64,000 nucleotides of DNA from Mycobacterium sp. (lineage in GTDB: Bacteria > Actinomycetota > Actinomycetes > Mycobacteriales > Mycobacteriaceae): the NCBI RefSeq assembly GCF_002863225.1, contig NZ_PKEK01000050.1, positions 62,001 through 126,000 of the forward strand, in the 5' to 3' direction. The position numbers and the translations under genes were made by a program. Positions 30,021 to 39,410 of this stretch are shown here, piece by piece. The stretch's first letter is position 1. Every line of letters begins with the position of its first letter. The notes under the pieces were generated by a model. The model did no database searches. It was not told where the DNA came from and worked only from the letters and a program-made list of their open reading frames with translations.

Positions 30021-30079
30021 TTGACCACCGCGCGCGGAGGGTGTAACGATGTCACCTAAATAATTGGGCGATCGCTCAA
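30021..30079 (+). promoter_or_regulatory. Promoter and 16-bp operator of the oxygenase module
   Basis: TTGACC at 30021-30026 and AACGAT at 30045-30050 give a plausible promoter with an 18-base spacer. Just downstream, TTGGGCGATCGCTCAA (30064-30079) is a near-perfect palindrome that recurs, perfect, at 34642-34657. A repressor here would block transcription start or clearance. The TetR protein encoded at 32670 is the obvious candidate. Confidence 0.65.
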
Positions 30080-30123
30080 ATAGGTGTCAGCCCCGAACGA
30101 CCACCGCAGGAGTAGACCACTCA

Positions 30124-31020
30124 ATGGCCAAGCGGACCAGATACAGCGACTACCAGAACAGCTATGCCAACTACAATTTCGAGCTCACCGACGACGGCAT
30201 CCTGTTCATGCAGTGCCACACAAACGGTGACAGCCTGGTGTGGAGCTGGAAAGCCCACGACGAGATGTCGGACGCGTTCGCCGACATCGCCGGCGACCGC
30301 GAGATCAAAGTGCTCATCCACACCGGCACCGGCGAGAACTACAACGCCAACTGGGGTCGGCTGCCCAACGGCGAACCGCCCGAACACCCCATCTATCAGG
30401 CCATGCCCGACGACCGGGGGACGCACAAGCTCGACGAGAAAGCCTGGTACGCACGCCATCTCATTTTCAATGTGCTCGATGTTGACGTCCCGATGATCAG
30501 CGCGGTCAACGGTCCGTGCAACATGCACTCCGAAGTGCCGATCATGGGCGACATCGTGCTGGCCTCCGAGGACGCCTACTTCCAAGACGCCTCGCACTTT
30601 CCGCGCGGCCAGGTGCCCGGTGACGGCCAACACGTGATCTGGAGTGTGCTCGCCGGGCACAACCGGGCGCGCTACTTCCTACTCACCGGCCAGAAGGTCA
30701 GTGCGCAGGAGGCCAAGGAGTGGGGCGTGGTCAACGAGGTGCTGCCCAAGGACAAGGTGTTGGATCGTGCCTGGGAGCACGCCCGCGAACTGGTCAAGCG
30801 ACCACCGCTCACTCTGCGGTACACGCGACAGCTGTTCACCAACCCGCTCAAGCGGGCGTTTGTCAACGAACTCGGCCACGGCCTGGCTCGCGAAACCTAC
30901 GCCCAGCGCGTGTTCTTCCCGTTCGGCGGTGAGATGGCGCCGCTGGATCGGGCGTGGGACGACGAGCCTTGGAGCACCCCGAGCAACGGGGCGGCCGCAC
31001 AAGAGGGCGCCCACCAGTGA
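30124..31020 (+). CDS. Crotonase-fold hydrolase, 6-oxocamphor-hydrolase-like
   Basis: 298 residues from ATG at 30124 with AGGAG eleven bases upstream. It has the crotonase fold, and the segments PGDGQHVIWSVLAGHNRARY and FLLTGQKVSAQEAKEWGVVN resemble the subgroup around 6-oxocamphor hydrolase, which cleaves C-C bonds in cyclic beta-diketones and not CoA esters. A CoA-type hydratase is the alternative. The following Rieske gene overlaps by GTGA. With a P450 and a Rieske oxygenase in the same predicted regulon, a terpenoid or cyclic-ketone substrate is a reasonable inference. Confidence 0.82.
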   Translation: MAKRTRYSDYQNSYANYNFELTDDGILFMQCHTNGDSLVWSWKAHDEMSDAFADIAGDREIKVLIHTGTGENYNANWGRLPNGEPPEHPIYQAMPDDRGTHKLDEKAWYARHLIFNVLDVDVPMISAVNGPCNMHSEVPIMGDIVLASEDAYFQDASHFPRGQVPGDGQHVIWSVLAGHNRARYFLLTGQKVSAQEAKEWGVVNEVLPKDKVLDRAWEHARELVKRPPLTLRYTRQLFTNPLKRAFVNELGHGLARETYAQRVFFPFGGEMAPLDRAWDDEPWSTPSNGAAAQEGAHQ

Positions 31021-32327
31021 CCAGCATCCAGCAGCGACTGTCGACCGGGCGGGGCAAATTCACCACGGATTATCCAGAACTGACCACCGACCCGGTCAAC
31101 TACGAGGACTCCATCTCACCGGAATTCTTCGACGCCGAACGCGAGGCGGTGTTCAAGCGAAACTGGTTGTGCGTCGGCCGAATTGAGCGACTACCGCGAA
31201 AGGGCTCCTACTTCACCCGTGATCTGCCCGGTCGGCTGGCGTCGATCGTGATCGCTCGTGACACCGACGATGAGGTGTACGCATTTCACAACGTCTGCGC
31301 GCACCGCGGCAACAAGGTGGTCTGGCAGGAGCATCCGGGCGAGGAATCGTCCGGCAACTGCCGCGCGTTCGCCTGCAAGTATCACGGTTGGCGATATGGG
31401 TTGGACGGCAAGGTCAACCACATCACCAACGAAAGCGAATTCTTCGACCTGGACAAAAGCACGCTGCGGATGCCTCCGGTGCACTGCGAGGTCTGGGCCG
31501 GTTTCATCTTTGTGCACCTCGCCTCAGAAAAAGGGGCCCCGGCCCCGCTGCGCGATTTCCTCGGCGACGGACTGTTGGGCATCGAGGCCTATCCCTTCGA
31601 CAAGATGACCCAGCACTACGGGTTCTCCACCCGCATCAACGGCAACTGGAAACTGGCCGTCGACTCGGTGTGCGAGTGGTATCACCCGCCGTACGTGCAC
31701 GGCCGCTTCATCGATCCCGACGTCGCCAAGGCCGAGATGATGGTGCCACCGGTCGATTCCTATCACTACGACTTGTTCCGGCCGCACATGCTGACCTCGG
31801 TGCCCGGGCCACCACCGCTGCCGGCTCGCGAACCCGGCACCGCCGGACCCGCACGTCAGGATCAACGCTGGGTCTACAAGCTGTTTCGCGCAGGCCTTTT
31901 CGGGCCCGACGACGTTCCCGACATCGGCGTCGACGAGTCGGCTGACTACCTGAACCGCGGCGGGATCGCCTCCTGGGGCAACGACCAGTTCTGGGTGTTC
32001 CCGAACATCTCGATCCAACTCTGGGCCCGCAACTACTACATCACCTACACGTACTGGCCGGAGACCGTCGACACCCACATCTACGAAATCGACCTGTACT
32101 TCGTGCCACCGGCCAACGCCGCCGATCGGCTGGCGCAGGAACTGGTGGTGGACAGCACGATCGAGTTCGCCATGCAGGACGTCAACACGATCGAAGCCAC
32201 TCACTCCGCACTCAAGACACGTGCGCAGAACACATTTCACCTCAGCGACCAAGAACTGCTGATCCGCCAGTTCCACACCGTCATCCGCGACACGGTCGGT
32301 GCTTACCAATCCGCCAAGGAGGCATGA
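31017..32327 (+). CDS. Rieske non-heme iron oxygenase, large subunit
   Basis: 436 residues from GTG 31017, overlapping the upstream stop by GTGA. Rieske ligands: Cys94 and His96 in CAHRGN, Cys120 and His123 in CKYHGW; the spacing between the pairs is longer than usual. Mononuclear iron site: CEWYHPPYVHGRF and the downstream Asp in EFAMQDVNTIEATH. Such enzymes hydroxylate or dealkylate aromatic and alicyclic compounds. No ferredoxin or reductase gene lies next to it, so electrons must come from elsewhere, unless the coupled small protein plays a part. Confidence 0.9.
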   Translation: MTSIQQRLSTGRGKFTTDYPELTTDPVNYEDSISPEFFDAEREAVFKRNWLCVGRIERLPRKGSYFTRDLPGRLASIVIARDTDDEVYAFHNVCAHRGNKVVWQEHPGEESSGNCRAFACKYHGWRYGLDGKVNHITNESEFFDLDKSTLRMPPVHCEVWAGFIFVHLASEKGAPAPLRDFLGDGLLGIEAYPFDKMTQHYGFSTRINGNWKLAVDSVCEWYHPPYVHGRFIDPDVAKAEMMVPPVDSYHYDLFRPHMLTSVPGPPPLPAREPGTAGPARQDQRWVYKLFRAGLFGPDDVPDIGVDESADYLNRGGIASWGNDQFWVFPNISIQLWARNYYITYTYWPETVDTHIYEIDLYFVPPANAADRLAQELVVDSTIEFAMQDVNTIEATHSALKTRAQNTFHLSDQELLIRQFHTVIRDTVGAYQSAKEA

Positions 32328-32656
32328 TGTCGGCTCTCCCCCAGGCGTTTTCGGACCTCGAACCATTCGTCACCGACTGGGCCCTGTCGACCCGCGCGGA
32401 GCGCTACGAGGCGCGGCTGTCGAAACCCTTCGACGAACTGGTCAGGTTTTACGACGCGGTGGCGCCCAGAGCGGAGGAGGCGATCGCCTATCTCAACAAG
32501 CTCGACATCGACGATCTGCCCGACGATGCCATAACGCTGCTGCACATGCTCTATTCGATGATCCTGGTCTCCTACGCGGTCAACGTGTTCAAGCAGAACC
32601 GGATACCCGACTCGGGTGCCGCCTTCTTCGAGATGGTCGCCGAGCCCGCGGTGTGA
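32324..32656 (+). CDS. Small helical protein coupled to the Rieske oxygenase
   Basis: 110 residues (109 if the second ATG at 32327 is used). AAGGAGGC precedes ATGATG, and the first ATG overlaps the Rieske stop, so translation is coupled. It is predicted all-helical, acidic, without cysteines or metal motifs: FDELVRFYDAVAPRAEEAIA, then DDAITLLHMLYSMILVSYAV. The last helix is amphipathic and aromatic-rich. I do not recognise a family with known function; a small accessory subunit or stabiliser for the oxygenase is the positional guess. Confidence 0.75.
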   Translation: MMSALPQAFSDLEPFVTDWALSTRAERYEARLSKPFDELVRFYDAVAPRAEEAIAYLNKLDIDDLPDDAITLLHMLYSMILVSYAVNVFKQNRIPDSGAAFFEMVAEPAV

Positions 32657-32669
32657 TAGGACTCCCCTC

Positions 32670-33278
32670 GTGACCGCATCCGCTCGACCCAAGGCACGCG
32701 ACTCCACGACGCGCGAGTTGTTGATCGCCGCGACGAGTCAGATCATGGTCGACGAGGGCTATGCCGCGGCCACCTCGCGCCGAGTCGCGGCGCAGGCCGG
32801 TGTCAAGCCGGCCTTGGTGCACTACTACTTCCCCACCATGGACGAGCTGTATCTGGCTGTCTTCCGGATCGGCGCGACGATCTACCTGGATCGCCAGCAG
32901 AAGGCGCTGGCCTCCGACCGGCCGCTGCACGCTTTCTGGGAGACCCTCACGGCACCCAAGGACACCCGGCTGTTGCTGGAATTCATGGGACTTGCCAACC
33001 ACCGTAAGGAAATTCGCGCGGAGATCGCCGCCTGGTCCGAACGCTGGCGCGAACAACAGATCACCGCGCTGAACTTCATCGTCCGCGAACACGACCTGGA
33101 CACCGACGACTTCCCCCCGGCCGCGCTGGCGGTGATCATCGCCGCGATCGGGCGCACCCTGATTCTCGAGCAGGGACTCGGAACCGCGGGCGGCCACGAC
33201 GAGGCCGTCGCACTGGTGCACCGGTTTCTGGACAAATTCGAGATGCCGCAACCGAAAGCTCGCCGCGGCGCCGGTTAG
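32670..33278 (+). CDS. TetR-family regulator of the oxygenase module
   Basis: 202 residues from GTG at 32670, 13 bases after the small-protein stop. Helix-turn-helix: AAATSRRVAAQAGVKPALVH then YYFPTMDELYLAVF (about residues 29-63). It is the last gene of the predicted operon that begins at 30124 and lies between the two copies of the GGGCGATCGC palindrome, so it is the best candidate to bind both and to respond to the pathway substrate. Confidence 0.88.
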   Translation: MTASARPKARDSTTRELLIAATSQIMVDEGYAAATSRRVAAQAGVKPALVHYYFPTMDELYLAVFRIGATIYLDRQQKALASDRPLHAFWETLTAPKDTRLLLEFMGLANHRKEIRAEIAAWSERWREQQITALNFIVREHDLDTDDFPPAALAVIIAAIGRTLILEQGLGTAGGHDEAVALVHRFLDKFEMPQPKARRGAG

Positions 33279-33318
33279 TGCTCACGTTGCGGCAGGGGCC
33301 GCCGGTTTGCCCGCCTCC

Positions 33319-33355
33319 GAGCGACAAAATTGGGGCGGCATCACAATTGTCGCTC
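33319..33355. terminator. Hairpin between convergent TetR and P450 genes
   Basis: GAGCGACAAAATTG (33319-33332) pairs with CAATTGTCGCTC (33344-33355), with two extra A on the left arm and an 11-base loop. The location between two convergent stops fits a bidirectional terminator, and the A/T-rich inner stem gives short U-runs in either direction. Confidence 0.6.
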
Positions 33356-33412
33356 GAAGGTGGGCACAACGCATGTCCCCGGATCCTGGGACGGGTGGGT
33401 TCGCGGCGCCGG

Positions 33413-34615
33413 TCAGGGCAGGACGACTAGCAGCTTCTCCCATCCGCGAACCGTCGATGTCGAGGCGAGTTGTGCTGTGTTGTAGTCGATGTCCCACTCC
33501 GGCCAGCGGTTGAGAATCTCGTCCAGGGCGACGCGACCTTCCAGTCGCGCCAGGTTGGCGCCCAGGCAGTAGTGCACGCCTTTACCGAACGTGATGTGCG
33601 AGATGTTGTCGCGATGGATGTCGAACACATCCGGTTCGTTGTAGCGACGAGGATCCCGGTTGGCGGCACCGAAGAGCAGCAGCACGGCGCTTCCAGCCGG
33701 GATCGTGGTGCCATAGAGCTCGAAATCGGCTGCCATCCAACGGGCTACGTGCGGTCCGGTCGGCTCGAAGCGCAGCGTCTCGTCGATGGTCCGGTTCAGC
33801 AACGACCGGTCCTGCTCGACCTCGCGCCGTTGGTCGGGATGCTCGGCGAGCACCTTGGCCAGCCAGCCGATCAGCCGGCCCGTCGTCTCGTTGCCGGCAC
33901 CCGCGACCACTTGCGTGTAGTGCAGCACCTCTTTTCGGGTGAGCTTTCGATGCACACCGTTCTCGTCGTCGAATTCGACGTTGAGCAGGGTGGTCATCAG
34001 ATCGTCGGAGGGGTTTTTCGAACGCCACTCGACGTAGTCGGCGTAGATCCGTCCGTCGGCGATGGAGTCCGCGTTGGCCACCTTCAGCGGCGTGCCCGGT
34101 TTAGTACGCAAATTTGCATCGTTGGCGTCACGAACGGAGATCTGCTCGGACTCCGGAATTCCCAGCAACATTCCGATCACCCGCATGGGCATCATCGACG
34201 CAAGCTCGGCGATGATGTCGAACCCGTCCGAGCCGACGTGCGGGTCCAGACATTTCACGCAGTACTGGCGAATCTGGTCCTCGATGGCAGCCATCCGGCG
34301 TGGCGTGAACACCCGCGACATCAGTCCGCGCAGCATCGAATGCTCGGGCGGATCCTGGAACATCATCACACCGCCGGGCATGTCGAACTTCGACTTCACC
34401 AGCTCGAGGATGTCGCTGCGGCGACTGGAGAAAACCTGCCAATTCGCCAGCGCCTGTTCGACATCGGAGTGCCGCGATATCGCCCAAAAGTCGAACCGCT
34501 CGTTGTAGTAGATCGGCGCTTCCTCGCGTAGTCGCGCGAACGTGGGATACGGGTCGTTGTTGATCCCGGTGTCGTAGGGGTCGTAGTAGACGTCGGTCTC
34601 AGCTGCGGCAGTCAT
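33413..34615 (-). CDS. Cytochrome P450
   Basis: 400 residues from ATG at 34615, preceded by GAGGAACC; the longer frame to 34669 would run through the operator. I-helix oxygen-activation motif GAGNETTGRL, K-helix ETLRFEP (ExxR) and heme-binding loop FGKGVHYCLGANLAR are intact, as is the PERF-like region. Class I bacterial P450 needing ferredoxin partners, none of which are adjacent. The perfect palindrome in its promoter links it to the Rieske/crotonase operon on the other strand. Confidence 0.93.
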   Translation of the reverse strand: MTAAAETDVYYDPYDTGINNDPYPTFARLREEAPIYYNERFDFWAISRHSDVEQALANWQVFSSRRSDILELVKSKFDMPGGVMMFQDPPEHSMLRGLMSRVFTPRRMAAIEDQIRQYCVKCLDPHVGSDGFDIIAELASMMPMRVIGMLLGIPESEQISVRDANDANLRTKPGTPLKVANADSIADGRIYADYVEWRSKNPSDDLMTTLLNVEFDDENGVHRKLTRKEVLHYTQVVAGAGNETTGRLIGWLAKVLAEHPDQRREVEQDRSLLNRTIDETLRFEPTGPHVARWMAADFELYGTTIPAGSAVLLLFGAANRDPRRYNEPDVFDIHRDNISHITFGKGVHYCLGANLARLEGRVALDEILNRWPEWDIDYNTAQLASTSTVRGWEKLLVVLP

Positions 34616-34641
34616 CTGGTTCCTCAGCCTCCGCGCAAGTT

Positions 34642-34657
34642 TTGGGCGATCGCCCAA
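34642..34657. promoter_or_regulatory. Perfect 16-bp palindrome upstream of P450
   Basis: TTGGGCGATCGCCCAA is identical to its own reverse complement and lies 27 bases upstream of the P450 start. It matches 15 of 16 bases of the element at 30064-30079 before the crotonase gene. Shared sites in front of two units that enclose a TetR gene point to one regulon. Confidence 0.72.
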
Positions 34658-34847
34658 TTTCGGGTGCACGCCATGTCTAGCAGCCCCGCGCGGAGCCCGT
34701 CAAGGGCCACTGACGCTGCGGCGGGGGTGGCGACGAATAGGCGGCCGCCGATCGGGTACACCCTCGCGGTACGCAGCCAAAACGGTTAGCCGGCGGTTCG
34801 CCGCCACTAACCTGTAAGCAGGATTCGCTCGACGGGAGCAGGAGCAC

Positions 34848-35264
34848 ATGATGAACACCCACCGGATCGCTCGGGCGCTGGGCGCCTCGGTCGCCGCGCT
34901 GCTATTGGCCGCCGCGCCGTTCGCGGGCTCTGGCGTGGCGCATGCCGGGACGGATCCGACGTACTTCACGAACTCCGACGGCAGCATGCAGGTCATCTAC
35001 AGCGGGGGTGGCCTCACCACCTATGCCACCGTGGTCGATGCGCGCAATCCGGAGGGCCAAACCGAGTTCTGCCACTACCACTCGGACGGTGTCATGGGCA
35101 CGGTCGCGTTCCCGTACAACGCCGATATCACCGTGACCGGGCCGCATCCGTCGGCTCCCATCACCATCATTTTCCAGGCGATCGGCGGTCGCTACAGCGT
35201 CAACGTGACCTGCAGCAGCACTGGTAACTCCGCCGCGTTCTCACCGGTGGTTCTCGTCTCCTAA
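34848..35264 (+). CDS. Small secreted protein
   Basis: 138 residues (137 from the second ATG, 34851). Signal peptide: basic NTHRIARALG, hydrophobic VAALLLAAAPFAG and cleavage near VAHAG. The mature part of about 105 residues is beta-rich with two cysteines (FCHYH and VTCSS) that could pair. This is a common type of mycobacterial exported protein of unknown function. GGGAGCAGGAGCAC precedes the start, and TAACCT near 34808 could be a -10 element. Confidence 0.82.
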   Translation: MMNTHRIARALGASVAALLLAAAPFAGSGVAHAGTDPTYFTNSDGSMQVIYSGGGLTTYATVVDARNPEGQTEFCHYHSDGVMGTVAFPYNADITVTGPHPSAPITIIFQAIGGRYSVNVTCSSTGNSAAFSPVVLVS

Positions 35265-35314
35265 GAGCTCGGACACGAGCTGCGCGAATTGCCACACAAC
35301 GTCTGACCAGGCGT

Positions 35315-35330
35315 TAAAGTGCTGCTCGTG
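35315..35330 (+). promoter_or_regulatory. -10 element giving a probable leaderless GTG start
   Basis: TAAAGT at 35315-35320 fits the TANNNT -10 pattern, and GTG at 35328 is seven bases further on, where transcription would begin. The in-frame GTG at 35319 overlaps the -10 and would not be in the mRNA. Leaderless mRNAs are frequent in mycobacteria. Confidence 0.5.
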
Positions 35331-36029
35331 ACTGGTAACCGGTCGACCAACGGACTGGGCCGATGGTTGGCGTTCGGGGCGACCCTGATTGTCTCGGCCG
35401 GCATGTTCTACGCCCAGAGCACCGAGTCGCGGTGCTGCACCACCAAGCCGACCGTCGCCGCATCCAACGCCAGCCCGGTGGCACATCCGCAGCCGGTGCC
35501 TTCTCCGCCACCGCACCCGGCGCCGCTTCGGGTGGCCAGCCCCGCCGAGCTGAAGTCGTTGACGGCGGACGCCCCGGCCGCGGCCCAGAGCTTCACGTTC
35601 GCGCTGCCGACAGGCGTCGCACCTGAGAGCGGTCTGCAGGTCAAGACCATCTGGGCGGCTCGCGCCATCAGCCTGCTGTTTCCGCAGATCACGACCATCG
35701 GCGGGTACCGCCAGGACGCGCTGCGGTGGCATCCGAACGGCTTGGCCATCGACGTGATGATCCCGAACCACAACTCACCCGAAGGCATTGAACTCGGCGA
35801 TCAGATCGCCGGCTACGCGCTCGCCAACGCCAAGCGCTGGGGAGTCGACCACGTGATCTGGCGGCAGAAGATCTATCCGGGCCTCGGCAATCCGAGCTGG
35901 ACAGCGAACCTCGGCAACGAAACCGCCAACCACTACGACCACGTGCACATCGCGACCGACGGCGGCGGCTATCCGACCGGTCACGAGACCTACTCGATCG
36001 GCTCGATGACCCCGACACCGCCGGCCTGA
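35328..36029 (+). CDS. Membrane-anchored or exported protein with M15-like peptidase fold (ARB_07466-like)
   Basis: 233 residues from the probable leaderless GTG at 35328. An N-terminal hydrophobic segment (WLAFGATLIVSAGMFYA) acts as anchor or uncleaved signal, followed by a Pro-rich linker (PQPVPSPPPHPAPLR) and a C-terminal domain. Candidate zinc ligands fit the M15 pattern: His135 and Asp142 in HPNGLAIDV and His207 in HYDHVHI. That suggests a D,D-carboxypeptidase-type domain acting on peptidoglycan, though activity is not established for this mycobacterial group. Cysteines are limited to the pair at RCCTTK. Confidence 0.8.
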   Translation: MTGNRSTNGLGRWLAFGATLIVSAGMFYAQSTESRCCTTKPTVAASNASPVAHPQPVPSPPPHPAPLRVASPAELKSLTADAPAAAQSFTFALPTGVAPESGLQVKTIWAARAISLLFPQITTIGGYRQDALRWHPNGLAIDVMIPNHNSPEGIELGDQIAGYALANAKRWGVDHVIWRQKIYPGLGNPSWTANLGNETANHYDHVHIATDGGGYPTGHETYSIGSMTPTPPA

Positions 36030-36058
36030 CCGTCGTCGCGCGGCGGCACAATCGTGAG

Positions 36059-37498
36059 ATGGCCGGCGCGCGCACGATCCTGCATCACACCAACGTCGTC
36101 AACGTCCGTGACGGCAGTGTTCAGCGCGGTGTAGACGTCACCATCGACGGTGGCACCATCTCCTCGATCACCCCGGCTGTTTCCGCGCACCCCGAGCGCG
36201 ACGCGGTCGTCGACGCCCGCGGAACGTTCACGGTGCCGGGTTTCTGCGACATGCACGCTCATCCGCTGGCAGGCCGAATCGATCCCGAGCCGGCGCTGCG
36301 GCTGATGCTCGCCCGAGGCATCACAGGATTTCGGCAGATGAACGGCTCCCGCTCGTTGCTCGGTGACCGCGGCAATGGAAGGCTGCGGCTGCCCGTCGAC
36401 GGCCCGGCGTTGTTGTCGACGCCGGGTGACGTACTGGTCCCCTTCAACGCCGGCAGTGCGGACGCTGCGCTGCGATCGGTTCGGCAACAGGCAGAGGCCG
36501 GCGCCGATTTCATCAAGGTCGCGTTGGTCACGCCGCAGGTGTTCTTCCCGCTGCAAGCCGAGGCGGCTCGGTTGGGACTGAGCACCGTCGGTCATCTTCC
36601 GGTCGGGATCGACGTGCGGACCGCCTCGGACGGCAGGATGCGATCCATCGAGCATCTCGGCCCCGGGGTAGGCATGGTCGCCGCCTGCTGCGACCACCAG
36701 GGCGATATCGAGCGTGCGATCAACGACCGCCCGGTCCCGAAATTTCCCAGCGTTCCGCGGCTGCCTTTCGCGACACGGCTGATGGAGCTCCTGATGGCGC
36801 AGGTGATGGCCAAAGTCGTGGTCAATCCTCTGCTGATGGCCAAACCGGCAGACGCCGAGATGATCGCGGACGCCGGCAACTCCTTCAACGACGTCAAGGC
36901 CCGCGAGTTGGCGAGGGTGTTCGCCGCCGACCAGACCTGGCAGTGCCCGACGCTGATTCGCAGCCGTACGCAGCAGTTCTGCGACGAGCCGACCTATCAC
37001 CGCGACCCGAACAACCGCTTCGCATCCGAGAAGACGCTCAAAAGCTGGCGTAAGTCAGCAGGCAAATACGCCGCGCGCCCAGTGGAAATGCGCATGATCT
37101 ACCGCCGCCACTACCGCCGATTGCAGCAGATGGTCCGCATCTTCGACGACGAGGGTGTCCCGATGATCACCGGCAGCGATGTCAGCGGATCTGGTTGGGA
37201 GATACCAGGATTCGCACTACATCAGGAGTTCGACGAATTGGCCGCAGCCGGATTGCCGCCGTTGCGGATCTTGCAGATGACCACCATCAACGCTGCCGAG
37301 TTCCTCGGCCGTACCGACGCGATGGGCACCGTGGAGCCGGGTAAAAACGCCGACCTCGTGGTGTTGAGGGCCGACCCGACAACAAGCGCGAGCCACCTGC
37401 ACGACATCGCCGGGGTGATGCGCGCCGGCCGCTACTACTCCGCGGAGACGCTTAGCTCGATGATGCAGGCCGTCGCCGAAGCACACTCGGCGGTGTGA
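36059..37498 (+). CDS. Metal-dependent amidohydrolase (imidazolonepropionase/prolidase-like)
   Basis: 479 residues. The first strand pair (NVVNVRDGSVQRGVDVTIDG) and FTVPGFCDMHAHPLAG give the HxH metal site (His66, His68); Lys153 in FIKVAL could be the bridging carbamylated lysine; a His follows in STVGHLP, and Asp374 in ITGSDVSGSG is the catalytic aspartate. The C-terminal VEPGKNADLVVLRADP closes the composite beta-domain. These are hallmarks of the amidohydrolase superfamily, cleaving C-N bonds in cyclic amides or peptides. Single gene; substrate unknown. Confidence 0.88.
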   Translation: MAGARTILHHTNVVNVRDGSVQRGVDVTIDGGTISSITPAVSAHPERDAVVDARGTFTVPGFCDMHAHPLAGRIDPEPALRLMLARGITGFRQMNGSRSLLGDRGNGRLRLPVDGPALLSTPGDVLVPFNAGSADAALRSVRQQAEAGADFIKVALVTPQVFFPLQAEAARLGLSTVGHLPVGIDVRTASDGRMRSIEHLGPGVGMVAACCDHQGDIERAINDRPVPKFPSVPRLPFATRLMELLMAQVMAKVVVNPLLMAKPADAEMIADAGNSFNDVKARELARVFAADQTWQCPTLIRSRTQQFCDEPTYHRDPNNRFASEKTLKSWRKSAGKYAARPVEMRMIYRRHYRRLQQMVRIFDDEGVPMITGSDVSGSGWEIPGFALHQEFDELAAAGLPPLRILQMTTINAAEFLGRTDAMGTVEPGKNADLVVLRADPTTSASHLHDIAGVMRAGRYYSAETLSSMMQAVAEAHSAV

Positions 37499-37512
37499 GG
37501 CCGACCGGCCGG

Positions 37513-37518
37513 TAAACT
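37513..37518 (+). promoter_or_regulatory. -10 element of the small secreted protein gene
   Basis: TAAACT fits the mycobacterial TANNNT -10 and lies about 30 bases upstream of the ATG at 37548, which has ACGGAGAAAC before it. A short leader is therefore predicted. Confidence 0.4.
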
Positions 37519-37547
37519 GGCTGGCATCCCGAGAGCTACGGAGAAAC

Positions 37548-37802
37548 ATGAAACGCCCGGTCTTCCACGCCCTTCCTGTCGCCGCTTTCGCCGCCCCAGC
37601 GGTGGCGATGATCCTGGCCGCGCCGTTGGCTCAGGCGCAGACCGACATCGAGGACTCCTGCAAGAAATCCGGTGGTCAGTACACCCAGAGCCAGGTGAGC
37701 GCGCACTTCGGGCAAGACGCCCAGTTGCAGGAAAGCTGCACCATCGGCAACAAGACCACGACCTGGACCAACGGCGTTCAGGGCCCGACCTACGGCGGCT
37801 AG
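37548..37802 (+). CDS. Small secreted protein
   Basis: 84 residues. Signal peptide with basic start (MKRPVFH), hydrophobic core VAAFAAPAVAMILAAPLA and cleavage after AQA. The mature peptide is about 53 residues, acidic to neutral, with two cysteines (DSCKK and ESCTI) that could form one disulfide. No family with known function recognised. The 165 bases that follow, up to glnA, contain only a minus-strand open frame that I do not accept as a gene. Confidence 0.75.
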   Translation: MKRPVFHALPVAAFAAPAVAMILAAPLAQAQTDIEDSCKKSGGQYTQSQVSAHFGQDAQLQESCTIGNKTTTWTNGVQGPTYGG

Positions 37803-37967
37803 ACCACCCGCCTTCGTCACCCCCAACCACAGCTGGATGCCGTAGTCGGCGCTCCGCGGGCCCTGCACTGCTAGCAACTCCCCGCCCGGGATGCGGACAC
37901 GGCTGCGGCGTGCGTGAATGATGGCACGCTGCAGAGGCGCGGCTCAGCCGAGCAAAGGGGTACTTGC

Positions 37968-39404
<1,437 letters not shown>

Positions 39405-39410
39405 CAGCCA

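Noticed and set aside
30000..34700. Possible horizontally acquired island with mobile-element borders
   Set aside because: No transposase, integrase, inverted terminal repeats or tRNA boundary could be found around the module, and codon use looks like the flanks.
37536..37877. Minus-strand frame overlapping the small secreted protein and the region before glnA
   Set aside because: Part of the translation looks protein-like, but it overlaps a gene with a clear signal peptide and promoter, has no convincing start and no domain.
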